Shown: positions 25,301 through 36,777, numbered from the stretch's first letter. The stretch is DNA of 64,000 bases from Cyathus striatus (GCA_025738555.1 JAOVFP010000017.1:682001-746000), one strand, 5' to 3'. Program-made: numbers and translations. The notes: generated from the letters alone by a model not told the origin.

Positions 25301-28174
25301 CACAGGATTAGAAATGTCCAATGTATCAACTGATGGTGCATCATTTAACCACAAAAATCCATGAACATGACTGCTTCCACGATGTTGCCATTCATAACGC
25401 CACCAGAAATCTTTAACATTCCACTTGGGCTGAAGATACACCTTAAAAAAAATTTCCCAATGTTTTTGAAAGTAATAAGCAGCAATTGCTGGATTGTTAT
25501 TGAGATTGTTCATGCGTGTGTGATAAGAATGAGCATTTTCAGGTTCTTCTGCATTATAATTTGGCATATGCTTGTGTAAATCTGGCCACTGTATATCTGC
25601 TGAAGAAGCAGTAATAAACAAATGAGGTGTGCCACATTCTGGAGAGCGAATTTGTGCAATGAGATCTCTTTGAGCCTTTTGCCAGAAGGGTTTTGATCCT
25701 TGAAGCTTTTCTGCAGCATGGGATAAGCGATTCATAAGCCCATGAGCTTCATTATTGTCCAGCATCTCTCTGATATCCTCAACAGTTAGGTGACGATCAT
25801 CCTTGTGAGTTGTTAAGTACCATGAAGATGCTTTCTTAGCTGCTTGCCTCATAATAGTATTGAGTGACCAGTAACGAAATCTAGGGTGACATGCAAAACG
25901 GCCACCTTTGTAGCATATTAAGTGTGCAGCCCATTCAGCCATAGTCATTTTTTTATCACAGGATGCATGATAATCAGCTTTGCCAGTTGGAAATAGTGTA
26001 GGAAATGCATCAATAGCAATCTTTTCTGCAGTGTATTCATTGATAGGAGTTCCATGAATACGTGGAATAGTTAGAATTATATCACTATTATTATTCATTG
26101 CTGCCATTCTAAGTTGCTCCATCTCAGTTTGTGCTACTTGTACCTGAGGTACAAAACCACGTGAAAATAGAGGCTGTGATGGATCATTTGCAGAATTATC
26201 TGAACCTGCTTGTGGAGGACCCAAATCTTCTGGGAGATCAGGCATATCCTCAACTTGAAGAGTGTGAACACGAGTATGTACAGAAGCATCAACAGGCAGC
26301 TGATCCAATGCATGTTGATCAATCTGAACAGAATGTGTACGAAATGTAGGATGGTGTTGAGTTAGAAACTCCAACCACTCTCGAATGACTGCTCTGCGTA
26401 CATGGAAATCCTTATAAATTTGATTATCTGTACCCTCCTCAATGCCATGACGACGCATGATAATGACATCACAATCTTCAGGTAGAAGAGGAAGACGTGT
26501 GTATAAGGTAAGAGTGTCACGTGGAAAGTTGCAGATATGCCCAGTATATTTAAATTGCCCTCCACATACTTGCCACAACTGAATAATAGCATGAATAGGA
26601 GATATTAACATCTCTTCCATTTGTGTTAATGGTTGAAGTCCAGGATTAAGTGTAAATGCATCAGGACCTGGATCCATTGCATTGATAGCCTGAAATCTGG
26701 AATCACGTTGACATTTTGAACATATGCCATTTTTGAGATTCAAATCAAACCATTCTTCATTACATGCTGTACAGACCTCCAGATTTATTCTCATAATTCC
26801 TTCACGAAAATTTTGCAACAATACTTTATCTTCATCTGACACAGCAGATTCAGACAATGGAGAAGGTGGTTGCAGTGGAGAATTTTCAATGTGATCCTGT
26901 ACTGCAGGTTGTAATAATGGAGAATTTGGTTGTAGTGGAGGGTGTTCAAAGTGCTCAGGTACTACAGGTTCAGGAATTTGATGTTCCAAGTCATTAATTG
27001 CAGCTTGAGCAATTCGTTGCTGATTTAACCGTGCAGCGCGTTCACGTCTTTTCCTTCTGCATTGTTCACAGGTTTGCATATCTCCAAAATCAACTTCATT
27101 AATCCAATGTCTAGCAGCAGTACACCAAAGCTGATTAGGATCAAATGGATGTATTTCACGTGCAATGGAACCTCGAACATGTCTATGCCGTAAGCGCTGT
27201 TGAGGTGCCACTGGAGGTGGTGGATCTGGTAATGGATTTGGTAGTGGATCTGGTAGTGGATCTGGTAATGGATCTGGTAGTGGATCTGGTAGTGGATCTG
27301 GTAATGGATCTGGCAATAGAATTGGTGATGGAGGCAGCAACAGGTCCAGAAATGGATTTGGCAATGGGTCTGGTAACAGAGGTGATAAAGGAGGTGGCAG
27401 TAATGGGTTCAGAAATGGATTTGATAATGGACCTGGTGACAGGTCAGGTAGTGGATTTGGTGATGGAGGCAGTAATGGGCTCAGAAATAGGCCTGGTAAT
27501 GGGTCCAGTAAAGGGTCTGGTAATGGAGGTGATAATGGAGGAAGTAATGGATCCAGAAATGTGTTAGGTAATGGAGGTGATAATGGAGGAAGTAATAGAT
27601 CCAGAAATGTGTTTGGTAATGGGTCTGGTAAAGGGCCTACTAATTGTGGTGATAATGCATCAGGTAATGGAGTTGGCATTTGTGGTGGTGATGGAGCATG
27701 TGAAGAAAGAGATGAATGAGGGGGTAATGGAGGTGAAGAGTACCCCAAAAAGAGACCTTGTGAAGACTGTGAAAGAGGAACAAACAGACGTCTAGGTTGA
27801 GGAATCAATTCTTCATCAGAGTCCAAATCCATGTTGTCCAAATCTAATTGACTGGATTGCAAGCGAGCAGCAATTGGAGAGTGCAGTGGAAAATTAATGC
27901 GAGTCCTTTTATTATGTTCTTCACGGGTTGCAGGTGTGGCAGGTGTACGCTGTGAGTATGAACGACTTGCACTGTTTTGTGGTGTAGAGGGAACTGTAGT
28001 TGAATTTGTAAACATTACAGAAATCTATAAGCAATAATTAAACTATATACCATTATTATGCTGATTTGTAGGAGTAAATGATGGTTGTGATGGCTGCAAA
28101 ATTTGAGAGAGTGTTCTAGGATTCACTGGAGTTGGAAGAGGTATGCGAGATGGGCCAGAATTAGATTGAGACAT
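22355..28174 (-). pseudogene. Helitron RepHel protein (Rep nuclease plus Pif1 helicase), one in-frame stop
   Basis: Model: complement(22355..22767, 22821..22934, 22996..27993, 28051..28174), 1883 codons, all introns GT-AG and in phase. Order of parts: Pro/Leu-rich tandem DPLPDPLP repeats (about residues 130-300), two CxxC zinc-finger-like clusters, a DUF6570-like region, the Helitron-like N domain, the Rep HUH motif in SSHVHGFLWL (about 920), the Tyr motif SYAAKYASK (about 1076), Walker A GTAGTGKS (about 1419), Walker B LLILDEKS, and helicase motifs GDFAQLPPV and AWAITVHKSQGLTL. It would nick, unwind and transfer the element in the nucleus. TAA at 23531-23533 interrupts the helicase just before MFGGIGIII; otherwise the frame is intact, so decay is recent. 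The first exon is inferred from splice phase. Confidence 0.9.
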
Positions 28175-28771
28175 TATTAAAGACTCAGAACAATCTTGAA
28201 GCAGGAAATAGCAGTGGTAAACAAATCCCAAGTATTTTACACTTGCAACAGGGTTGAACCTGTGTTCTTTGTTATGTACTCAAGAGAATTCACCTGAAGA
28301 AATCACCGCAAGACAGCCTGCTGTGGAATTTTAAATTCCAGTGCTTATTGACACCTCTTTATCACCCCTTTTCTGTATAGACAGGTGGAAGTGATGGTGA
28401 GAATGTAGTAAAAGGTACTTAAGCACCAGCAATGACCGTGGAGTGAGAGAGGTCCAGGCAAATCCAATTCAATAGAATGGAAATGCTTTTAGGCAATAGC
28501 AAACTGAGGCTATGCAGATAGACTTCACAACTCTGTAGGCTTGTTCTATTCAGGTTTCACCTCTTAATTACTAACAAAGCCAGAAATTGCACAACAGAAG
28601 CTAGAAAGAAGTGTTATAGTAATGGAATGATGGAATGTAGAGAAGAAGAAAGTTATTGACAATGAGTGAACATCTGTTGATGATGGGAATGTGTATATAC
28701 ATAAGGTTTGATAGCGCTTTTAGTGTTTTGCAGTGCAGACAACACGAGTGCGATGCACAAATTCAAGCGTC

Positions 28772-28890
28772 GCGGAGAAATCCGAGCATTGGCTGGCAAA
28801 TCTAACGAGCATTTCGGACAAATCCGAGAATTGCGGAGAAATCCGTGCGTTGCGGAGAAATCCGAGCGTGGCGGCAAATTCCAGACGTGC
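28772..28890. repeat. Short tandem repeat near the Helitron 5' end
   Basis: About six imperfect copies of a 19-22 bp unit related to GCGGAGAAATCCGAGCGTT lie between the RepHel gene and the Helitron 5' terminus. Non-coding. Confidence 0.75.
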
Positions 28891-29125
28891 ATGCACAGCC
28901 ACTACGCATTTTCGCTCGCCAATGCAGACAAATAGGGGGAGCAAGCTCCCCCAATCAACGCTAACCAACTTTCAACCCCGGGATACCATTAACCGCACAG
29001 AACCCGTCTGCGCATGTCCTACAGGATATTTTGCTTGTCCAACGGACTATGGCGCTAAGTACGTAGACTCTTTATACTAAATTATGTTGTGCTTACGTTG
29101 GAATAGCTGTTGTCCAGAAGAGTAA

Positions 29126-30028
29126 GTACTACGACATACTATGATAGACGGAAAGGCTCATGGTTTGAACTTTGTCCAGTTCGTTTTGTGGGACAGTTGG
29201 GGGAGATTTCGTTTGTTATACGTAGAAGGAAGAGGCGAGTTTGCATGTTATCGTGGCTGCATGGTTAGACGATTCGCTGTGTAAGAGGGATTCAAATAGT
29301 TTGGTACCATCACTTATCAATTTCAATCCTTCCATTTCATAGCGTAGTTCTGTTTACGGGGCTTATTAATACCATTCAATAGTTGTTCGTTGGTCAGGCT
29401 TTCCGAACGGTAGACCATGCACCATGGACCTGTGTACAACGCATATCGTACAGCTACTGGATGACTTCCCACAGCATTTAGAAACTCAGATTAGATTTCT
29501 AAACGTCTTCAGCGAGTTTGGCCGTGATGCCGAGCTAACTCGAATAAACAGGAAGAAAATGGAACATGTTCTGTGTTATATTTTTGATAGTCTACTGCAG
29601 CTGGTACACGGATTTTATTGGGACTCATGAAATTTTTACATTTCTTAAAGTTGTGCAAGTGTTAGCCTTGTGTTACGCGTCACTCATGTGTAGATGCAAG
29701 TAAACTTCTGTTGGTGCAGTAGTCTATAGACTCTACCGCTGATAACATCTGAGTGCACTTGAATCGTTTCTGAAGCCCCGTAGTGGCGGAGTCAGCGGTG
29801 GAAGTAGGGAGTACAAGTATAGAATGCTGGCTCAGTGTCGAACGACTTGGAGGTGGGGCGTGTATTCACGTTCCTCACGGGCTAACGTGGGAATCTGAAC
29901 AATTGAATTCACATTTGAAAATAGCTTTTCCCACAACTTTCTATGTAACATCTGTGCCAATTATCTTCTCGACACCTGGTAGAAAATATTTTGTTAAGCA
30001 ATATAAAACAACTTAGAATACAAAAAAA
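29126..30028. other. Intergenic stretch
   Basis: Open frames at 29424-29630 and 29783-30016 have no recognisable domain. Nothing else is identified up to the tRNA. Confidence 0.45.
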
Positions 30029-30128
30029 TGGACTCTGTGGGGATCGAACCCACGACCTCATGCAAGCAATTCAAAGTGGATTTCATTCCAAATGCAAAGC
30101 AGGCGCGCTACCACTGTGCCAAGAGCCC
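30029..30128 (-). tRNA. tRNA-Ala(UGC) with a 28-nt intron
   Basis: Read on the minus strand the acceptor arms GGGCTCT and AGAGTCC pair, including a G3-U70 wobble, the alanine identity element; the discriminator base is A. The D-arm (GCAC/GCGC with one mismatch), the T-arm (GTGGG TTCGATC CCCAC) and the B box GGGTTCGATCC are clear. The anticodon loop reads TTTGCA with anticodon TGC. A 28-nt intron starting TTTGGAATG interrupts the loop after position 37. The anticodon stem has one mismatch (C28-T42). Seven T residues follow the 3' end at 30028-30022, a pol III terminator. The 3' CCA is not encoded, as expected in a nuclear gene. Confidence 0.88.
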
Positions 30129-31139
30129 CATAAAGCCGTAAGTGACGAATGATTCTGTGTTGTTTCTATGACAGTACGACGTCCATGCGCCGTGATACTA
30201 TCATACTTCTGCACCCGACTACTTATTTGATCTGTACTGTATATAATTGCCATTCGATCATTCTAACTACCAAGATACGAAGTAAGTAGTGTACATTTAC
30301 TCAAGATGTATATCCTGTAGCCAGTGCTGTCTGTGTTACTTTGTAATTTTACGAAATCATACTGGGTTAACAGCGTTTACATGACAACTTATTCGTGAAC
30401 AGGAAAACCCCCTTCTATATAACCCACCTCTATCTACTTAGTACTGAGTACTTGGCACCGAACTATATCAAAGTACCGTACAAGTTCCGATGGTACGATA
30501 CGAATTCATACCTTCGCTCTCATAACATACTCCAAGTCCACTCTCACTCTCCCCATCCTGTCACATACCTATCTACCAATCTGCAAAGTCGTCGATCATC
30601 GAATCAATCAATCACACAACAGGAGACAGAGAGGAGATATATCCCCCTCCCTCCCATGATCATCTCGTTCTAAAATGGAAAAACACTAAATACCCCTATA
30701 AAGCCGCAATCAACTTAATCTCAGACTTCAAGCAATCTCGTGAAATTGAAAGTGGTGCGACACTACTTACTACAGACTACTACCAGTCTACTACCGGTAC
30801 AAGCTTTCCTGAGCGTGCGAATATTGAGAGATGTAATCACCGTGTCAAACTGACCCTCCATAAGTAATATGTAAACTATGCAAAGACATTCTCCAGTCGA
30901 GAGTCGAGAGTCGGAAACAGCGCCGACGCAGACGCCCAAATTCTTCTATACCTACCTCGTGAATACATGACAACTCACAGGAACGTATGTAAAATCTAGC
31001 ATACTGTATACATCGACTCTCCTATCTCTAATAATAGAAGAAATCTCTCACTGTGCATTCCCATCCCATCTCCAAATATACTTGAAGTACTTCGCTGTGG
31101 TGAAGTAAGCTTTACCAGTATAACCGTACGTATAAAAAA
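30129..31139. other. Intergenic stretch left of the satellite-like array
   Basis: No convincing gene. Words of the array (ATACTCGAAGTA, CATCCCATCTCCAAATATAC) begin to appear near 31060. Confidence 0.45.
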
Positions 31140-32337
31140 ACACTACTGGATAAACTTACAATTACAACTTTGTTACCTATGTAGTATGTACTACCACTCT
31201 ACAAAGTTGTACCTTGTACATCTGTTGAATAACGTGTACATAACAACTCGTACACACATCTCAACTTGCTGATATGATTAAGACAGGAAATGACGGGCAG
31301 TAGATTTAGTCTCCTCCTATCTATCAAACAATAAAAGCAATTACTCTCACTGCATCACACACGCAACATTATTCCCATCCCATCTCCAAATATACTCGAA
31401 GTATTTCACTGTAAAAACATTACTTGTTACTAACCTATATACGTAGTACCGCTCTACAAAGTCTTACCACATACATCCATTGAATAACGTGTACATGACA
31501 ACTCGCTGATAAGATGAAGACAGGAAGTGACTATATTGACTCTCCTATCTATCAAACAATTGGAAAAAAACATTATCGGGAAACCTTGATAATTGGAGTA
31601 GCAACCCCGTCCTTCCACTCTACAAAGTGTACATAACAACTCGTTGATATGATTAAGACAGGAACTGACTGTATTGCTCCTATCTATCAAACAACAGAAG
31701 CACTGGCCACTCTCATTCCCATACGAAACCTTATTCCGATCTCATCTCAAAATATACATCACCATCCGTAGGTATAACAAACATTACCCACATATGCTAC
31801 ATCTGATTGCAGTAGCAACTCTGTTACCTATAGGTGGCTACTGCCGCTTTACAAAGTCATATGGGAATTTGATAGATAAGAGACTCAATATAGTCAGTTC
31901 CTGTCTTAATATGCTATTTCTGTGGCGATGTATACTTTACCAGTACATCCGTAGGTATAAAAATACGATATCCCTCACTTTTTCATGGTTGCAGTAACAA
32001 CTTTGTTACCTATAAGCAGCTACTAACCACTCTACAAAATTGTACCACCTACATCTAATAAACTCACTCTCCAAATATACCATTTTTGTGGTTTACACTT
32101 TACCAGTACGACGTAGGTATAAACAAAATCTCTAAAAATGTATACGTAATGGACGAAGTAAGTGGTACCGCTCTACAAAGTTGCACCACGTACATCTATG
32201 TAACGTGTACATGACAACCTCGTCGATTAAAGATAGCCTGTACCTTGAATGCCTCCTGAGTAAAGCAACTTGTATCAAACATAATGCACAAAAGTGGAAA
32301 CCACTGCAGACTGAGGAATGAATTCGTTCCTCCTTAC

Positions 32338-34314
32338 TATGGAAAGTCTAACGACCACGCTCAAACGCATCAATTATAATTGAGCTCCGGTGTCCGGCAC
32401 ATCGGCTTCTCGCTTAGATATTATAATCTCGGTTTCATAAATTCACTTAAGCGAGACTGTGCGCTTACTAACTGAAGCGTGGTCGTCCGGTACGCGGTAC
32501 GGCGGTAACTATATGTGCTCAAGCAATTGTTTAGTTCTTTACAGTAAATAGAATAATTTGCCTATAAGTATGAGCTTTGATATAGGTATTTGTGAGATAT
32601 ATGAACTGAGATGTAAGCGATACAACATGGCGCTCTATTAAATGCACCGAATACTTGCTACAAATATGATATATCCTTCGGCTTGAGATATAAGTGATGG
32701 CAGCGAGGTAGAAGCATATGATAGTTAATCATAGTATTCAGGGATTATCAATGGATTAAAATAACTGAAAGCTGAGAGTTTTTGAGAGTAGGGTTGGAGA
32801 AAAACAATATTGCAGTCATAATGTAGACAGTAGGGACTGGAAGTAGGGCTAGAGAGGGGATCGAACTCAGGACCTACTTGAATTGTAAGCGAGCTATATA
32901 TATCCTACCGTCTGCTGTATTTATAGATTTCCGTGTCACCGACTCACCGTATATCCATGCGTAGACCTGCATATTCTTATAGAGAGTTATTTTACAGGGC
33001 TTTGCATTATACGCCGCAGTACTGATTTAATTGTTGTATTTTCTATAAACACAGAGTGACGGTGTCATGCTATTTGACTGCTCGAGACTAGTTTCTAACT
33101 TTCTACTCCTCTTGAGTACCCTCTGGCTTTTTGGTAAGCGATCTGATCCATTATTGAGCTCTCAAATTCGTTTTTAAGCTCTCTGGGTCGTCCTTAATGT
33201 CTCTGCCTTTATAATACTCTCTGTGTGCTCTTGTACTCTCAGATTCATTCTTAAGTCTCTGCTTTTATTTTATACACTCTGGAATGTTCTTGTACTCTCT
33301 GGATCGACTTTAAGGTCTACAATGCTCTTTGGGTTGTTATTGTGCTATCTAGATCGTCCTTGACGTTTCTGCTTTTATATAATGCTCTCTGGGTGGTTAT
33401 TGTGCTCTGTAGATCGTCTGTAAGGTCTCTGCTATTATACATTTCTCTGTGGGTTGTTCTTGTGCTATCTGGATTATCCTTAATGTCTCTGCTTTTATAT
33501 AATGTTCTCTGAATGGTTATTCTTCTCTGTGGGTCATCTATAAAGTCTCTGCTATTATACATTACTCTGTAGGTTATTCTTGTGACCTCTGTGTCATCTA
33601 TAAGATGCCTGCTTATATATAATGTTCCCTGTGTCATACCTAAGCTCTGTGATTTATTTTTTGCATCATATGTATCGCACTTTTATAGTTTACTTCATTT
33701 CTATAGCCTATAAGCTTCCTCTGGTGTTCTAGTTCAATCTCTGGAGTATTATACTTGCCCCACTTCAATATTGTGTTCTATTCTTTCGTTTTTGTACCCT
33801 CTACTTCACTTTGATATGTATTATTTGTCCTAACTAATTCTACTTTGATTTTGTGCTTTCTGCTATCATGTCTATATAACCTGCTTTGTTATGGTGGTTT
33901 TTACTTGTTCTACTTCAATCTACATGAATCTATACTCCACGCTGGTGTCTAACATAAGACAGACTGCATTAGATCAGGCAATAATTCATTATTAACGCCC
34001 ACCATGTAATATGAGCCATCCTCTGCTCGTATCAATGTAAATTCGGTTCATATATCTCACAAATACTTATATCAAAGCTCACACTTATAGGTAAATTATT
34101 CTATTTACTGTAAAGAACTAAATAATTGCTCGAGCGCATATAGTTACCGCCGTACCGCGTACCGGACGACCACGCTTCAGTTAGTAAGCGCACAGTCTCG
34201 CTTAAGTGAATTTATGAAACCGAGATTATAATATCTAAGCGAGAAGCCGATGTGCCGGACACCGGAGCTCAATTATAATTGATGCGTTTGAGCGTGGTCG
34301 TTAGACTTTCCATA
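32338..34314. mobile_element. Fold-back (long-TIR) element, 1977 bp, 6-bp target duplication
   Basis: Inverted repeats of about 265 bp start TATGGAAAGTCTAACGACCA at 32338 and end TGGTCGTTAGACTTTCCATA at 34314. CCTTAC flanks both sides (32332-32337 and 34315-34320). An uninterrupted relative of the target at about 35790-35825 reads TCCTCCTTACAAGTTACATA, confirming the 6-bp duplication. It shares the termini (TATGGAAA), CACGCTCA-A-GCATCAAT and TCGCTTAGATAT with the 18370-19246 element, so both belong to one family. The interior holds a minisatellite (33120-33640) and a tRNA-like B-box fragment at about 32850-32925, but no transposase. Confidence 0.88.
33120..33640 (-). repeat. 60-bp minisatellite inside the fold-back element, frame-preserving
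   Basis: About eight to nine imperfect 60-bp units (CTCTGGGTTGTTATTGTGCT and following) lie inside the element. Because 60 is a multiple of three, one minus-strand frame (33317-33637, 106 codons) is open through five units and reads as 20-residue repeats alternating YKSRDIKDDLDST and YNSRDLTDDLQST. The frame closes in the older units. No promoter or homologue is recognised, so coding status is doubtful. Confidence 0.7.
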
Positions 34315-35830
34315 CCTTACAAGTCACATAGCTTCCATCTCCAAATATACTTCGTATCAGTACATCCGTAGGTATAAAAAATGTGATTTGTTGTGTATAG
34401 CATTGCAGTATCAACTTTATCACCCATAGGTGGCTACTACTACCACTATACAAAGTCGTACCACATACATCTAATGATCCCACTCTCCAAATATACCTCA
34501 CTGTGGTGAAGTAAAGTTTACCAGCACGACATAGGTCAAAAAGTCTCGAAGGGTTAGCGAATGAGTACGGACTTTTTATTGCAGTAATAATGCTACCACT
34601 ACACAAATCCGTACCACGTACATCTATATAACGTGGACATGATACAAGACACCCCTACTGTTTTTGAATGCCTCCTATCTACCACTTCAAAGCCACAAGA
34701 TACCGAAATCTCCTATCTATATTAACTTAATATTCGTACCAATCCTCAAGTATTCCCATCCCATCTCGAAATGTACTTCAATGTGGTGAAGTAAAGTTTA
34801 CCAGCACGTTGTAGGTCAAAAGGTTTTAGAAGAACGCGCATGCACGGACTTCTGTATCGCTAATACTACCACTATACAAAGTCATACCACGTACATCTAA
34901 ATAACGTGTACATGATACAAGAAATCCATACTTTTCTTAAACACCTCCTATCTACCACTTCAAAGCAAGGTACCGATATATCAACTTAACACTCATACGA
35001 ATCCTCAAGTATTCCCATTCCATCTCGAAATCTTCAATGTGGTGAAGTATACTTTACCAGCACGATGTAGGTCAAAAAGTTTTCAAAGAACATACATGTC
35101 CGGGATTTTTTATTGCTATGGTGATACTACCACTATACAAAGCAATACCACGTACATCTATATAACGTGGACATGATACAAGACATCTATACCTTTCTTT
35201 AATGGCTCCTATCTACGCACTACTTCAAAAACAACATGGGATATGCTGGATTGCAGCAGCAACTTTGTAACCTATGTAGTATGTACTACCAGTATACAAA
35301 GTTGTACCACGTACATCTAATGCAATTATAATATTTCTGTGCCAGTGGTGACGACGTAGGTAAAAAATGTATACGTACAAGATCGATAACATTGAAGTAG
35401 TACCACTGTACAAATTCGTACCACGTACATCTATATAACGTGGACATAATACAAGACATCCATACCTTTCTTTAATGCTTCCTATCTACCGTCTCCTATC
35501 CATATTAACTTAACATTCATACCAATCCTCAAGTATTCCCTCCCATATCGAAATGTATTTCACTGTGATGTAATTAAGTTTACCAGCACGACACAGATAA
35601 AAAATGTAGACACAATGGACACAATCGAAGCATGGTACCGCTCTACAAAGTCGTACCACGTACATCTATACGTGTACATGACGTAAGACATCCCGGGTAC
35701 CTTTCTTCAATGCCTCCTATCTACGTTGTAGCCTACCATTTCAAAAAAGGTACATCAAACATAAGTAGAAACCAATACACAGGAATTAAATTCGTTCCTC
35801 CTTACAAGTTACATAGTTCCCATACTCCAA

Positions 35831-36004
35831 TAACAATCACTCCCATACTTTCGCAGATCTTCCACGGCGTCAACTCATCAATCTGCCAATCAAGGAGATG
35901 GATCGCAAAAACACACGATCTGTATCCATAAGGACACATTCATCACTAATTTAAATTAGAATGCATAACCCAAAAGGGACCGATCGACCAAGTCGAACGA
36001 TTCT
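35831..36004. other. Short spacer right of the array
   Basis: No gene or repeat recognised. Confidence 0.4.
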
Positions 36005-36777
36005 CGATTTTGACATATCTTGATACTATCATGTAACAAGAGTTTAATAATGTATCGAGAGTTTAATAATTTTTTAAATCTGTATTATCTCTTCTCTCGT
36101 TCATGCTATTACGACGAAACTTTGCATACCAATGCAATACACTACTATCAATGTATTTCCCAGCTTATAAGTTGATTGGATGTATACTTGGTTTTAAAAT
36201 GTGGAATTACTGCAGAACTCTCTCAAAATCGGTCGAATATGCGACATCAAATGCAAGATCTATTCCGATTCTGTTGACATATCCTTATGAAATTTGACAA
36301 GTGCATAGCATACATGTAGCCCTACCATATTGCAAACTTTCATAGCAAATAACTGAGCCTGTGCAGCAATAGAGCGTGAATATGAGTTTCTATGCATTCT
36401 GAGCGTGACAAGGAAAGGAAAAATAGATCTCCGCTTCAAACCCTATTATGTATGTTGCGCTTAAAAATTAGCCGGTGACGCTAGGGAGCAAGGCGACAGA
36501 CTAGCGACCGATTTGCCGGTGTTCTGAGTCTTAAATCTTACCGTGACAATGCGTGACAAAAGCTGTTAAACTCTAGAGGCAGCCTCCGGAAGTGCTCCGC
36601 TACGACAATAAAATAAAATTTCAAAGATCTAAGTTCATATTTGTAAAGGTAAGATGTTTTGCAATGTAACTGCAAAAGAAGAAGCTCTCAAGTTGAGTGG
36701 TTGGGGAGGAATTAGCGAAATACCGGAAAGTTATTAAACTCTTGTTACATGATAGTATATTGATATATGAAATCGAA
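36005..36777. repeat. Inverted-repeat unit, about 770 bp
   Basis: ACTATCATGTAACAAGAGTT (about 36024-36043) is repeated inverted as AACTCTTGTTACATGATAGT (about 36737-36756). Weaker symmetry continues outward (CGATTTT / AAATCG) and inward (TAATAA / TTATTA), about 45-55 bp in all. No target duplication is obvious and the interior has no gene. It is probably another non-autonomous terminal-repeat element. Confidence 0.5.

Larger units (their letters stand above)
22203..28954 (-). mobile_element. Helitron, about 6.75 kb, nearly complete
   Basis: The boundaries come from the split host gene: host sequence reads GACAAA before and TCAACG after, so the element sits between A and T, the standard Helitron target. 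No target duplication is seen. The 3' end (left, minus orientation) has a subterminal hairpin of 11-bp arms at 22210-22234 about 7 nt from the edge. The 5' end (right) starts with a GGGGGAGC/GCTCCCCC palindrome at 28935-28952, and the word GGGGGAGCTT recurs near the 3' end at 22239-22248. The usual CTRR 3' terminus is not obvious. The element carries one RepHel gene with a single nonsense codon. Confidence 0.85.
22134..29125 (+). pseudogene. Small Cys-rich secreted-protein gene split by a Helitron
   Basis: Exon 1 (22134-22202) encodes a signal peptide (MMHLFTLLPFTLLLLTSNA) and HKDK. The frame resumes exactly at 28955 after the Helitron with STLTNFQPRD and reaches CACPTGYFACPTDYGA. A 48-bp GT-AG intron (29059-29106) follows, then the last exon to TAA at 29123-29125, encoding NCCPEE. 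Without the insert the protein would have about 63 residues with six cysteines after the signal peptide. Its paralogue at 16806 has the same signal peptide, HKD motif, linker length and CxCxxGYxxCP core, which fixes the insertion point. Function unknown; such proteins are often candidate effectors or cell-wall proteins. Confidence 0.8.
31140..35830. repeat. Degenerate tandem array (satellite-like), interrupted
   Basis: About thirteen copies of a core CTCTACAAAGTCGTACCACG plus TACATCTATATAACGTG occur near 31199, 31455, 31620, 31851, 32032, 32174, 34449, 34593, 34873, 35137, 35290, 35406 and 35643. Between cores, the words CCATCCCATCTCGAAATGTA, CACTGTGGTGAAGTAAAG and TTTACCAGCACGACGTAGGT recur in the same order. 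The spacing is 120-290 bp, so the unit is irregular. The fold-back element at 32338-34314 splits the array. Short open frames here are by-products. Confidence 0.8.

Noticed and set aside
27145..27795. Long plus-strand Val/Met/Asp-rich open frames
   Set aside because: They are antisense shadows of the Pro/Leu tandem repeats in the Helitron protein.
28772..28890. CRISPR-like short repeats
   Set aside because: Contiguous 19-22 bp imperfect tandem units without spacers, in a fungal Helitron.
32850..32925. Possible tRNA on the minus strand (GAGTTCGATCC B-box-like word)
   Set aside because: No acceptor stem can be formed and the D-arm is poor; at most a tRNA-derived fragment within the fold-back element.
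33317..33637. 106-residue repeat protein
   Set aside because: Open only because the repeat unit is 60 bp; no promoter, start context or homologue. Kept as a repeat, not a gene.
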